This document shows positions 10,515 through 21,689 of a stretch of 64,000 bases of DNA, one piece after another. This DNA is from Hysterangium stoloniferum. Lineage: Eukaryota > Basidiomycota > Agaricomycetes > Hysterangiales > Hysterangiaceae. Both the position numbers and the translations under genes were made by a program. The first letter of the stretch is position 1. Every line of letters begins with the position of its first letter. Where the stretch lies: the NCBI GenBank assembly GCA_015178975.1, contig WHVD01000017.1, positions 744,001 to 808,000 on the forward strand. Reading direction: 5' to 3'. The notes beneath the pieces are model-generated. The model had not been told where the DNA came from and did no database searches. It saw nothing but the letters and a program-made list of their open reading frames with translations.

Positions 10515-11641
10515 GTTCGATCGACATCATGGCGCGTGAATTGTACGTTACAGATCCTCTGTTGCCAAAAGCGTGCATGACCACTGATGATAGTTTTGCG
10601 TTATCACCGCAACTCACAAGTTCTCGAGCGCTAGAGTCCGAGACGGTCTGGCTTTTCTATTATTTGGGAATCGGGAAGTGAGACCCCCATGGATGATATG
10701 AATCCAGTGGATGCCATCCAAAGCTATGCGGCTGCTACCACAGCCGCTTTCGACCTCAGGCCCTATCTAACATCGCGCCGACAGACGTGAAATCCCCACT
10801 CCCAAATGCGGATACTATCGAAGTGGATTGGTACACGTCAGGTCGACGTACATTATGAATGGGAAAGGAAATTCCAGCAAAACCCCGCCGACGTGGCAGC
10901 TGTTTTTGATGTAGTATTCTGGGGTTATCCTTATACTTGACCTCGTAGCAGTCAAAATGTCACAACGATTTGATTGAGCAATTATACTGTGGGGACGACA
11001 TTTCCGTTGTCACAGCCTTCAAGTTGTCCGATAAAAAAGTGATAGGGCAATATATGAGACATCTCTCACACTCTTCTCGTAATAATCAATACTATCCTAT
11101 TGATTAGTCCAACGTCAATAGCATGAGACGCTTGTAAGGTCAATTTTGCAGCCAATCCACAATATATTCAAGTCCTTTCTGTAGAGATCAAGGAGAGGAG
11201 AACCTATATTAAGCTAGCCTTAGTTGGGACCGTTAGGTGAACAACTGAGGCGATAAATCTTTTGCAACTGGGATATATATAACCTCGGTTAGTCGCATGC
11301 TCCCCCTGCCTCATGTACGGTTTGGCTTAGGTTATTACAACACCTTCCACCACTGCGAGCATCCTGCACCCCCGGCCAGCGGACATCTGGTTGGAGACAT
11401 ATTCGTGCCGTAAATGAACCTTGACCCGATCGTCCCAGAGATACATCGTACGAATATGCCCATAAAACTAAACCCAACCAAAATTGACGAGGAATGTCAA
11501 GAGTTCCCCCCCAAGACAACTGAGACATGTGGAATATGTTCTCCACTGGCACGATCTCTGAAAGGTAATGGATGAGGAAGGGATTGGGATTATCAGTCCA
11601 AGCTACATAACGAGAATGTGTACAACGTAGATGCAACCTCA
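10515..11641. other. No recognised gene; 118-codon minus-strand ORF
   Basis: The only notable frame is minus strand 11642-11289, which contains NPFLIHYLSEIVPVENIFHM and IPRQFWLGLVLWAYSYDVSL. Its first codon overlaps the first base of the solo LTR, so the apparent start is an accident of that junction. No family was recognised. Confidence 0.3.
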
Positions 11642-12010
11642 TGTAAGGCTGTCGGTATCAGCCTCACTCGGTCAACACGGACAGGACTAAGTTTTCTTTA
11701 TTTTTACATATCAGTAGGATACAAGGTGAATGCGAGGTTCCCTAGGGAAGAGTGGGGAAAGGATTAATGGTCAAGGAGAAGATATTCTATCACTATAGGA
11801 TATGGGGGTTTTATATAGAGTCAAGGAGATGAGAAGAGATTCGAGATCCTGATCTGGTTCCACTAGGCATATGTGTCACTAGGGGAATGCTGTTGATCGA
11901 GCCCAATATCGGGTTGGGACTCGGTGACACGGGCAATTGGTAAGTCGGCCAGGGGTGGCCAGTGGTCAATGATGCGGCTCTGCATGTGTGGTAAGTCGGC
12001 CAGGATTACA
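11642..12010 (-). repeat. Solo LTR, 369 bp, target duplication CCTCA
   Basis: On the minus strand it begins TGTAATCCTGGCCGACTTAC and ends CGACAGCCTTACA. It is flanked on both sides by CCTCA (11637-11641 and 12011-12015), the 5-bp duplication left by retroviral-type integrase. Its ends match those of the chromovirus 3' LTR at 22099-22468, so it is a solo LTR of that gypsy family formed by LTR-LTR recombination. Confidence 0.9.
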
Positions 12011-12327
12011 CCTCATCTAAATTATTGTGCAACGGTGATTTGATTAGGGAATTATGAAGTGAGGACTGAATCTTGTTATTAGTGTAATAATCACCTTGTA
12101 ATGGGGTGGTGGGAATGTCATCTTGGGGACCGAATCGTAACTTTGGGAGACATTATTCATTTTGTTTAGATTCTTTAATGGATGATGTCACAATTAGGCT
12201 GCTCAGCTTCAAGAGGTTACGAAAGTGGAGATGAACTTGCGCATGGAAATAAATACAGAATCGTGGCTGTTCTTGTGAGTTTAGTGCCCTGAATATTTTA
12301 GGAATCCATTGCTTGGGAGGCTGAGAC
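12011..12327. other. Intergenic, nothing recognised
   Basis: 317 bp between two solo LTRs. No open frame of note, no repeat match inside the window. Confidence 0.5.
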
Positions 12328-12543
12328 TGTAATCCTGGTGCCCCCAGTCTTACGCACGGACCCTTTAGTTTTACGTGATTACATAATCACCGTGTTGTAC
12401 AGTATAAGTAGCCGGGAAGTTTTCAGGACCTTAGATCTTACTGTACGCTGCACTTGCCTGTATCTTGTTCTGCTCTGGACAATACACCGTGGTCCTGTCA
12501 ACTTGTGTGACCGCCAGTGATCCCAATTGATGACAGGATTACA
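12328..12543. repeat. Solo LTR, 216 bp, target duplication GAGAC
   Basis: Begins TGTAATCCTGG and ends CAGGATTACA, a 10-bp perfect terminal inverted repeat, with GAGAC on both sides (12323-12327 and 12544-12548). A TATA-like AGTATAAGTA lies at 12401-12410, which favours plus-strand orientation. It shares only its first bases with the 369-bp LTR at 11642, so it is a different or shortened family. Confidence 0.88.
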
Positions 12544-12624
12544 GAGACCCGTTATACGGAAGCTGTCAAAACTCCACTTTGACGCCAGCATGGTCACATA
12601 TTACGCCACCATCTTCTGCACTGT

Positions 12625-12880
12625 CAGTTGAGTTAGGGTTATATGGGTCTGGTAGGGTGTCATCTAGGGACCAGATCCCTTTGACATAGAGTAGGGCATC
12701 TAGGGACCAGATCCCTTTTACATAGGGTAGGGCATCTAGGGAGCAGGATGAACAGCTGTGTGCACGCAACTTTTACTCTAGCACTGAAGTTGTGTGTATG
12801 TAGGTATTCATCCAGGATGAACAACTGTGCACATGCAACTTTAGTGCCGAAGCTGTGGGTGTTGCATGTATGCAGGTGTT
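12625..12880. repeat. Dispersed repeat flanking the minisatellite
   Basis: Second copy of the repeat at 1239-1600: TATATGGGTCTGGTAGGG, TCATCTAGGGACCAGATCCC and two to three CCAGGATGAACA segments with variable spacers. The last of these passes directly into the 23-bp array, so the array probably grew from a unit of this repeat. Confidence 0.8.
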
Positions 12881-13880
12881 CATCCAGGATGAACACCTGT
12901 GCACATCCAGGATGAACACCTGTGCACATCCAGGATGAACACCTGTGCACATCCAGGATGAACACCTGTGCACATCCAGGATGAACACCTGTGCACATCC
13001 AGGATGAACACCTGTGCACATCCAGGATGAACACCTGTGCACATCCAGGATGAACACCTGTGCACATCCAGGATGAACACCTGTGCACATCCAGGATGAA
13101 CACCTGTGCACATCCAGGATGAACACCTGTGCACATCCAGGATGAACACCTGTGCACATCCAGGATGAACACCTGTGCACATCCAGGATGAACACCTGTG
13201 CACATCCAGGATGAACACCTGTGCACATCCAGGATGAACACCTGTGCACATCCAGGATGAACACCTGTGCACATCCAGGATGAACACCTGTGCACATCCA
13301 GGATGAACACCTGTGCACATCCAGGATGAACACCTGTGCACATCCAGGATGAACACCTGTGCACATCCAGGATGAACACCTGTGCACATCCAGGATGAAC
13401 ACCTGTGCACATCCAGGATGAACACCTGTGCACATCCAGGATGAACACCTGTGCACATCCAGGATGAACACCTGTGCACATCCAGGATGAACACCTGTGC
13501 ACATCCAGGATGAACACCTGTGCACATCCAGGATGAACACCTGTGCACGATCCAGGATGAACACCTGTGCACGTCCAGGATGAACACCTGTGCACATCCA
13601 GGATGAACACCTGTGCACATCCAGGATGAACACCTGTGCACATCCAGGATGAACACCTGTGCACATCCAGGATGAACACCTGTGCACATCCAGGATGAAC
13701 ACCTGTGCACATCCAGGATGAACACCTGTGCACATCCAGGATGAACACCTGTGCACATCCAGGATGAACACCTGTGCACGTCCAGGATGAACACCTGTGC
13801 ACGTCCAGGATGAACACCTGTGCACATCCAGGATGAACACCTGTGCACATCCAGGATGAACACCTGTGCACATCCAGGAT
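12880..13880. repeat. 23-bp minisatellite, about 43 copies
   Basis: Near-perfect head-to-tail array of CATCCAGGATGAACACCTGT plus GCA. The unit contains two short palindromes, GTGCAC and CATCCAGGATG. Variants are few: some units have CACGTCC for CACATCC, and one base is inserted near 13548. Because 23 is not a multiple of 3 and the unit lacks stops on the minus strand, all three minus frames stay open for 350-400 codons. Those frames are not genes. The homogeneity implies recent expansion. Confidence 0.97.
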
Positions 13881-13989
13881 GAGTCATCATGGGCACAGTG
13901 CTCGTCAGTAATGCATCCCTGATGTGCAGTGAGCACAATAAATGAGTGTATGTGTTCTCAACCTGAATAACTGTTTCCAGTGAGGTGCA

Positions 13990-14260
13990 TAGATATAGTC
14001 ATGCAATATATTTAATTATTACTCACAAATGACAAGTCCTACAAATTCAAATGTATTTATGGACCCAGCATTTATGACAAACTCAGAACAGAGCTGTAAG
14101 AATATGAAGTAATTGTATGTACTCTGTAACTCCCTGAAACTATGCAGGTTCATGCAATAGATAATCGTCCTCAGCTTAGCTTCAGTGCCATCACAATTCA
14201 TTTTCCCCAGCCAACAGTCACAGCCAACATGGACTCATTTGAGTCAGAATTAGATAGGTG
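13990..14260 (-). repeat. Copy of the 15.5-16.1 kb gene 3' region
   Basis: Matches, with many C-to-T type differences, two separated pieces at about 15500-15610 and 15955-16060. Shared landmarks on the minus strand are CCAACATGGACTCATTTGAG in plus orientation and an acceptor-like CAG before CTCxGTxCTGAGTTxGT. The gypsy fragment begins immediately after it. Confidence 0.6.
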
Positions 14261-14267
14261 ATGTATT

Positions 14268-15270
14268 TTCATGTGTGAATGTAAGACCCTGTTGGAAGAG
14301 AAAAAAATAGAGCCAGATGGCAAATGGCACCCTGTAGCCTTTTTATCTAAAAGTCTGAATGAAGTGGAAAGAAATTATGAAATCCATGACAAAGAAATCC
14401 TGGCTATCATTAGAGCTCTGGATGAATGGAGGTACTATCTTGAAGGGAGCAGTCATACCTTTCAAATCTGGACAGACCACGAAAACCTAGAATACTTTAC
14501 ATATGTCTGCAAAAAAACTCAATATGAGGGAGGCCAGATGGTCCCTGTTTTTGTCCAGATTTGACTTTACCTTACACTATAGCCCTGGTAAAGGTTCTCT
14601 GAAACCAGATGCTTTGTCCAGAAGACCTGATCATGGGAAAGGAGAAAGGGATAATGAAGATACATATGTTTTACCCTTCTCAAGCCTTCTTATTTCAGGA
14701 TCCAAGCTCTTAAGCAGGGTCATGCTTTATTAGTAGGTCAGGAGACAGATCTGCTGAAGAAAATCAGACAGGCCAAGGATATGGAAGAAGTTGTAGTCAA
14801 GGCAGTAGAAGAACTGAAAAGGTCAGGAAGTAAAAGGATTGAAGGAACAGAGTGGGCAGAGGAACAGGGTTTCATTCTCTTCAGAGGGAAAGTCTATGTG
14901 CCAAAGGATATGGAACTTAGAAGGCAGATTGTTGAACTGCATCATGATGCTCACACCAGTGGCCACCTAGGCAGATGGAAAACCTTAGAATTAGTCTCCA
15001 GGAATTACTGGTGGCCAGGAATCTCCAGATTTGTTGCATCTTATACCAAAGGATGTGATAGGTGCAATAGAACTAAAACATATCCTGCCAGTCTGTTGGA
15101 AAGCTTGTACCAACCAGATTCCTAAGGACATTTGGGAAATCATCACTGTGGATCTGATTACTGGACTTCCAGAAAGCCAAGGATACAATGCCATCATGGT
15201 AGTAGTGGATAGACTTAGCAAAATGATTCATGTCATACCCACTACAGACCAGATCACTTCAGGAGGCATT
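14268..15270 (+). pseudogene. Ty3/gypsy RNase H-integrase fragment
   Basis: Internal part of a gypsy pol gene. RNase H is seen as PVAFLSKSLNEVERNYEIHD then KEILAIIRALDEWRYYLEG and [11 protein letters not shown] frameshift in an A-run near 14515 leads to [20 protein letters not shown]. The third frame (from about 14690) carries the integrase zinc-binding region, H-H-C-C in HHDAHTSGHLGRWKTLELVS and KGCDRCNRTK. A further shift near 15090 gives the core start WEIITVDLITGLPESQGYN then VVVDRLSKMIHVIPT, with the first catalytic Asp. The frame is cut at about 15270, where a family A gene fragment begins. No RT, protease or LTR is attached. Confidence 0.9.
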
Positions 15271-15274
15271 GGAA

Positions 15275-15420
15275 TCTCTTCCTCATCCCCATCTCAACTA
15301 TTTGGTCCTGTTGCGCTGAGTTCAATACACCTGGCGAAAATAAGGGTGGCAGCTCTTCAATGCCTTCAAGGTCGGTCTCAGCCGTTTCCAGATCGTGATT
15401 CCCCAGACTCGTCTCGTTGA
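15275..15420 (-). pseudogene. Family A gene, truncated 5' copy
   Basis: About 85% identical by eye to the first exon and upstream sequence of the family A gene at 20900-21115. On the minus strand the ATG near 15420 opens the same STFNETSLGNHDL N-terminus and the frame holds until the gypsy junction at about 15272, where exon 1 is cut in half. Similarity continues upstream to about 15480. Function unknown. Confidence 0.7.
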
Positions 15421-15474
15421 AAGTCGACATTGGTGGGCAGCGTTTGTACTTACACTAGGAGGGGGTCAGTCAGT

Positions 15475-16431
15475 TTAACTCAGTATCGAGCTAGCGGTCG
15501 TCACGAACTCAGCACCGAGCTGCAATAAGAATAAGAAGTAATTATATGCGCATTGAAATTGCCTCAAACTACACAGGTTTGTGCAATAGTTAATTGTGCT
15601 CCAAAACGAACTAAAAAAAACAGGCAGATGATGAGATCCTCCTCTTAATTTGTTCCCAAGTATGTTGATGAGATCTGATTAGAAATTATGTCAAAGTATG
15701 GAGCAGGAATTCATCATATCAACGCGTGTTTTTCCCAGCTCTCTCATGGTGTTCTAGAGGATACTACTCATGCATTAGTAAAACCACAACAAGGAAAGGG
15801 CCACCGGGGAACTACATGAAGTTTTCAAAGACACTCAAGGCTGAAGCGGTTGTGGATGTGCGGTGCATTGTGTCTTGATGTCTTTATGTGAAAGGGGACA
15901 AAAAATAATTGCGGCGGTATTGAGATCGTGAGTTACGGTGCACCCGAAGTCAGGGCAGAAGATAGCTTCAGCGCCATCACAACTAGTTTTTCGCCAGCAG
16001 ACAACCGCGGCCAATATGGACTCATTTGAGTCAGGATTAGACTGTTGAGGTAATTTAATTGCGGATGGAAGACAATGATGGAAGGGAAAAAATGGAGAAT
16101 ATTGTGCAAAAAGGACCACATGAGCGAAGAAAAACATTCATCTGGTTAATCCGCAGCATATCGTCGTTAAAGAAATTTTCCAAGGTGAGAAAATACGATT
16201 GATATTTTGTTGGAAAATCATTGTGAATCCTCAAACTTGGAATATTGATGTCCATGTCGTCTCCACCGTTCTTCGAATCTGGTTGAGAAACACCCTCGAA
16301 AATACGGATTTTGTTGGACGCAACATATGAAAAGGTCTATCTGGCGCTGATGCGCATAGCCAAGAAAGCTTGTTCTTGATTTTGTCGCCAAGTGTTGCAT
16401 TGAGAACTATTTGAGGTCTGTGGTGAGACAA
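15475..16431 (-). CDS. Unrecognised split gene, possibly decayed
   Basis: Three coding-like minus-strand segments in order: 16431-16231 (LSWLCASAPDRPFHMLRPTK, then FSRVFLNQIRRTVETTW), 16255-16055 (SYFLTLENFFNDDMLRINQM), and 16050-15835 (NESILAAVVCWRKTSCDGAE, then IFCPDFGCTVTHDLNTAAI). A final piece follows an acceptor TTATTGCAG and reads LGAEFVTTASSIL before a stop at about 15475, only ~55 bp upstream of the family A start. A second, CpG-poor copy of the last parts is at 13990-14260. No known domain. Splice phases between the segments were not resolved, so intactness is uncertain. Confidence 0.4.
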
Positions 16432-16849
16432 TTCACTGTTTTAGCCAGAATGCAAAACAACCCTGAATGACAGTGAGTTCAATATGACCTGTGATTTTTC
16501 GGCTTCATATGGTCAGGATCCTGGAATAAGTGAAACAAAATATGCATAGCATCATCCAGTAGAAGCGGCAAAGCTCGCGGCGATGGTCAAAGGTGACTGA
16601 CTGTATGCGCTCTCAAACTGGATGAAAATATGGTAACAGCTATGGTAGCTTTACCAATCCCACTATAAGGCGTATCAAACATAGGGAAACAGTAGTATGT
16701 TCCCCCTGGGTTGATCGAGTGGGCATTACCCAACCAAAATATTTATAAAATGGCATAGGAACAATACTCTGCCGGTCGTGGCAATTTGGCTGTCCCTGGC
16801 CATGAAACATCGAGGTTGCCACCAATGTATATGATAAAGACAATTAATT

Positions 16850-17690
16850 CCACGCACCCATTCCTCGCCCCAAATTTCGACATCTTCATTAACAGTGGTA
16901 TGCACTACTCGGCATGGAGGGCCCGGTGACAAAAATTGTGCCCGAGTTCATTACAGTCCCATCGTTCTTGAAGCTTCGCCCCGAATATCTCTCTCAATCC
17001 CCATTTCAAACTGACCGCGGGCTTGACAATTTTATAAAGCTACATAATTTGACCCAGTTTGAAACCGAACTTAGTCATTTGTAATGATCTCTAGACTGAT
17101 GTTGACTATATTGTGATCGCTACCCGTGGCAGAAATCACATCGGCTTTATTACCGATAACAATTCAATCGAATACCGCTACGGCGTTTCTCATGGCATTT
17201 CGTTCAGAGAAAAGGATTGGACAGCACTATGATCAAACACCAACGCTTCTTCACACTGTCGTCAGATATAGCCTTGGACAAGAGGAAGTCATTCGTGGTC
17301 ATGTCATTGGAATCACTTATCAGCTCAGAGCTAAAGAATACCCACAACAACCCGCCGGGCACAGGCCAATGGACAAGATATCTCGTTCGTGTTTTGTGTC
17401 AATATTTCAATTTCAATCGCAAGTGTAACAATAAGTCCCAGACAGTTTATTTCACTCGCTAACGTTGACTAGTCTTCATTTCACCAATTATGATCTTTGA
17501 GATATTTCATTTAGAGTAGTAGTGAAACAATCATTTGATCCAACCTAGTATTAAAGAAACCATCGACTAGATCCATAAACTTCTTGAATGTTAGCTGTTA
17601 TCACCCGTTCCTTCCAATGTGTGGTTGCCGCCACACCTTTCACTGGTGTGTCGGTGGTGTCGACAGTTTCATCACAAATAATATGGGTGC
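16850..17690 (-). repeat. Repeat R1, copy 1 (diverged family A exon 1)
   Basis: Matches 22480-23330 over roughly 800 bp at an estimated 85-90%. Minus-strand 17030-16850 reads GLREIFGAKLQERWDCNELG then HNFCHR, aligning with KLREQWCCNEPGHDLCYR in the family A gene, followed by NEDVEIWGEEWVRG against DHIEVWVEELVS. It is therefore a diverged relative of family A exon 1 with extra upstream sequence (FFSSELISDSNDMTTNDFLL). Stops interrupt this copy. Confidence 0.65.
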
Positions 17691-17937
17691 AGTAGTCACT
17701 ATACTGGTGCTAGGCAAGGAGACAACCCAGATACCAGCTTTGACATTTGGAAGGATTCACAGTAGTTCACAGTAGTTCACAATCCATAATCTACCCTTCC
17801 ATCATCACATCGAAGAACCACAGCAATGAGTGGATAGTCTGAGTGTGGGGTGAATGTTCGCTGAGCAAGACAGACAATAATATGACTTCGTCATCCCACT
17901 ATTTGGTCACAAATATAAAGATTAGATGCGCAGTTGA

Positions 17938-18229
17938 CTAATGGGACCTGGACGGCTCTGCATCACTAAGGATATTCAAGTTCAACCAGCCACCACAAGA
18001 AAATCTAGGCTGCAATCTTCTTGATCTTCCTTGATTTGCTGGGACCTTCCAGATGATACAAGTCGCTTGGTATGGCATGGAACATGAAGAATTCGGTCCC
18101 CATTGGGACGATAAAGAATTGTTTGAACTGAATTTCTGTGGTGAAATATTGAGAGAATTGAATACGGATGAGCTCAAGATCACCCGATGAGGACCAAATG
18201 GCCCGATTGAATTTATTTCTAGCATTCAT
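17938..18229 (-). other. Coding-like C-terminus, unrecognised
   Basis: Minus strand 18229-18005 reads FNRAIWSSSGDLELIRIQFS, FTTEIQFKQFFIVPMGTEFF, then PSDLYHLEGPSKSRKIKKIA and a stop. The basic tail and stop suggest the real C-terminus of a protein. Upstream exons were not found and no family was recognised. Confidence 0.35.
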
Positions 18230-18514
18230 GAACTCTAGACAGTGTTTGCACCATGCGATGGCAATTCAGACACACTAGCATCTGCCGCGCGTGTAGGGCG
18301 CTCTCACGAAGGCTAGGAAATTAGTGTAATAAATTAGGAAGATGCTGTGAAAGTACGTTGAGGGCTGGAATAACGAGGGAGGGTTAATGGGCTCATTCAA
18401 TGATCAAGGGAATGGCACGTGGTATATCCTCTGCAAGGAGAGTACGAACATTATACCCGGAAATTGACTATCCATCTGCCTGTGTCATGACACAGCATGC
18501 CCTCCTGAGAATGT

Positions 18515-19140
18515 ACAGAGAGGCTGGATTAGTTGAAACATAACCTCAAGAACTGTAAAGCTACTAGATTATGCAGTGACAATTTACCAAATTACTCCTA
18601 GCTGTCATGTGGGCGCGCTTCGATGTAGACGATGTGATGAAGTGTAGGAGATTTGTGAAGGCAATAATAAGGAAAAATTGAGGTATCGTGGAGCCTGTAT
18701 GACTCAAGGAGGGGGAGTGATCCCATGTTTAAAGGAAGGGATGAAACGCTGTGTATCCTATGCAATCACCTCCACAATACTACCCTAGAAATTAATTTTC
18801 CAGTCAAGTCATGAGCATCCACCACCCCCTTCTGGTTTAAAGACGACTGCTTCACACCAATACCTACCTCCATGGACGACTCCAAAGACTGAATACATGG
18901 CAACAGGTGAGACCCCCTCCCTCATACAAAGAGGTTGGATTACTTTGAAATATAACCTCCAGAACTCTACAGCTGCTATATTATGCGGTGACAATTCACC
19001 AAACTACTCCCATCTGTCATGTGTACACTTTGAAGTAGACAATCTGATGATATGTAAAAAATTAGTTAGCGAATAATAAGGCAAACTTGAAGTATCCTGG
19101 AATCTGTATAACTCAAGGAGGCGTTGTTCATGATAAGATG
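18515..19140. repeat. Direct duplication, two ~205-bp copies 416 bp apart
   Basis: Copies at about 18515-18725 and 18931-19135 share GGATTA, AACATAACCTC/AATATAACCTC, TTATGC.GTGACAATT, CTGTCATGTG and GACTCAAGGAGG-type blocks in the same order, with roughly 80% identity by eye. The second copy ends just below the family A stop codon, so the duplicated piece may be its 3' flank. No coding content seen. Confidence 0.6.
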
Positions 19141-19194
19141 TCAGTCTAGCCAATGAGGGTCCCGCAAGTGCACTCAATGCATGTATGACCTTTG

Positions 19195-21062
19195 TCAGGG
19201 TAATCGTGTTTCTCCAATACTAGGTGTGGCGACCACGCAAAGGAAGGAACGTGTGATGGAATCCAAACTTTCAAGGTAGTCACTGATGAGTTGGTTATTG
19301 GTCGAAGCGCGCAAAATGTCACAATGTGAAAGGAGAGAAACGAGAATGGCGATGGTGCCGAGGCTGCGTACTGTGATACATGCCGATTTGGGCTCGGGAG
19401 ATCCAGCTATCAGCGTCATAGTCGACTCGATTATTCTTTGCCCAGATATCAGGAGATGCCGATCGGGAATCGTGTGCGTCAGAATGAGACTAGTAGGAAA
19501 GTTCCATAGGCGGATGTAAGACGGTGCTGGCAAGTAAGATATTGTGAACATACCTTAGGATGCGAACAGTGAACGAAGAAACGACATTCAACTGGTTGAT
19601 GTGATCGGTGAGAAGCGTGCTGTTCTTGAAGAAGGTTTGCAAGGTGTCAGTACCCCTATACAGGGAGTCCGACATGTGGGAATCAATATGACGTGTCAAC
19701 GACGCCAAATTCATGTTTATGTCGTCCAAGAAAATCCTCAATACAGCTCCAGCAATATCTCGAAACCATGCGTCTTGGTAGATGCAATACATGAGAAGCC
19801 GTATAGCACTGTCATAAGAGTAAAGTGACTGTGTGCGAGATTGTCTGTCACAATCTTAGTGGCAGGATGAAATGATGTGATATCGCGACGCACGGCTGCA
19901 ACCACAATTCAATGCAACCTCTGAGCGAGGTGAGCTCCTCCACATAAAGTTCACGCACGCGGCAGACCTCGTTCACGAGAGAGAAAAGGCCGAGAAGAGG
20001 AGAGAAATTATTAAATTCTGTTACACAACGAGCGATGTGTATGATAAATGCTGATACAACCTCATTAACCCTGCTCATGTGAAGCGGTGACGAGACTAAA
20101 ACGTTGTAAAGTGATGACGTAATCGCAGTTGACGCGTCTCTATATGACTCATGAATCCCGGGACACCACCTGATGGTCGCAGCCGAAGATAGCATAAGTC
20201 GGGCGGTAATGTGATCTTTGCTGCCCCTCCGTATATGAAGTGAAGACACCGGGAACGTACGTAAAACCGTCGCTGCTCGTCTCTGAACTTGAAGTGGATA
20301 GGTGGGTCTACGACGCAGATATGAGTGTATTCAAGATTAACGCCGGGTTATCCTCACCTCATTAAATCAACACTCTCTTGAACTAATATTCCTAGTCTTT
20401 GCAGCGTAATATGCTTTTGTAGAAACTTGCTAAAGGCCCGGTTTTGTCGAGACGATCGATCCAGGATTTCCTTGTATATTGTCAGCTTTGCCATCAGCGA
20501 AGCTGTCCTGGCACTGTGAAGGACTTTCATCCCAACCCTTTCTATACCAACTCCACAGAAATACCCGGGGCCAATTTCAACACTCGATGATGTCACAACA
20601 TACTGTGAGATCATTCCCCAGTCCTCGCCATGTCTGCAATATGGGTTGAGGTTGGATGTCGCGTTGTTGCATATCTTGACAACAGTCGGTGGGTCATACC
20701 GGGTCGCTTCTCCTTCACACTGGAATGTGCAGTATGTGACGGGCGTCATATAGGAGTAACATCATACTTTTACTCACCAACTCTTCAACCCAAACCTCTA
20801 TATGGTCTGCAGTCAGTCGTATGTGCTGCTCTCCATCGGGGGACCGATAACATAAATCATGCCCGGGTTCGTTACAGCACCATTGTTCCCTGAGCTTCGA
20901 TCGAAATCTCTGCCTCATCCCCATCTCAACGATCTGGTCCTCTTGCGCTGAGCTCAATACATTTGGTGAAAGTAAGGGTGGCAGTTCTTCAATGCCTTCA
21001 AGGTGGGTCTCGGCCGTTGCCAGATCGTGATTCCCCAGACTCGTCTCGTTGAAAGTCGACAT
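19195..21062 (-). CDS. Family A: unrecognised multi-exon gene, best copy
   Basis: Best copy of a gene family found at least five times in the window. Exons that can be placed: 21062-20778 (95 codons, MSTFNETSLGNHDLATAETH), 20719-20700, 20633-20358, about 20260-19890, about 19800-19554 and 19489-19195, ending at TGA 19197-19195. Introns are GT..AG (GTGAGT..TTCCAG, GTATGA..TTGCAG, GTATGT..CTACTAG), and phases agree for exons 1-3 and for the last junction. Motifs: CCNEPGHDLCYRSPDGEQHI, HGEDWGMISQYVV, RQNRAFSKFLQKHITLQRLG, WFRDIAGAVLRIFLDDINMN and SLLSHCDILRAS. Phase does not fit between exons 3-4 and 4-5, so a small exon is missing from the model or the copy carries indels. No known domain, signal peptide or clear membrane segment was recognised. 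The repeated copies point to a mobile or recently amplified gene. Confidence 0.5.
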
Positions 21063-21689
21063 TTGAGGGTAGCAGTTGTACGTACACTAGGAGGAGCTCA
21101 GTCAGTTTAATTCCACCAAGATACAGCCTTGTGGCTGTGCTTACACAGATTGTACCGCAGTTCATCCCTGCGTTTGTAAATAAGGTCCCCTCATCTTCCT
21201 TGAACTATATAAGCTCCAATGTACTAAATTAACTCACTGCATTCTCAGACTTCCGCTGAAGGCTCACATAGCATCTAATAATAGGTTAGTCGATTGTCAC
21301 CCCGTTGTATAGTATTTCTGGAGTTCCTGAGCGTCAGAGTTGAAAGCAACACGGGCTTTCTGCTATTCGAAGTGGAATTACCATGAATAATGTAAGTGCA
21401 GTCAGAGCTATGCTTTCTGACTGCTGCCTTCACGTTGGCGATGTCAACCTCAGACTTTATCCGGGGAGACTGCGTGCTTCCTGTTTAATTTTATCACGGG
21501 GAGAAATCCAGGGCAACTGCAATAGGGTGTCTTCATTTACCCTTGCCGTATCAAGCGGGTTGAAATGCGTGGAACATCTGAGGAAGAGAAAGGGTAATAT
21601 CAGACAGAACCTCCCCTTGCAGGATACTTAATACCACAACCTATCATGGTAAGAGAATGTATTGAGAGCCTCGCCTTTCAAGAAGAGCT
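21063..21689. other. Family A 5' flank and unassigned sequence
   Basis: 21063-21115 matches the flank of the 15.4-kb copy. The rest up to the chromovirus fragment has one short frame (21383-21631) with no recognised motif; part of it may be upstream pol of the chromovirus, since gypsy coding starts in frame soon after. Confidence 0.35.

Noticed and set aside
12880..13880. CRISPR-like array
   Set aside because: Units are contiguous with no unique spacers, no cas genes are near, and the genome is eukaryotic.
12660..13938. Three overlapping minus-strand ORFs of 352-403 codons
   Set aside because: They are the three frames of a 23-bp tandem array without stops; the peptide repeats are a by-product of unit length not being a multiple of 3.
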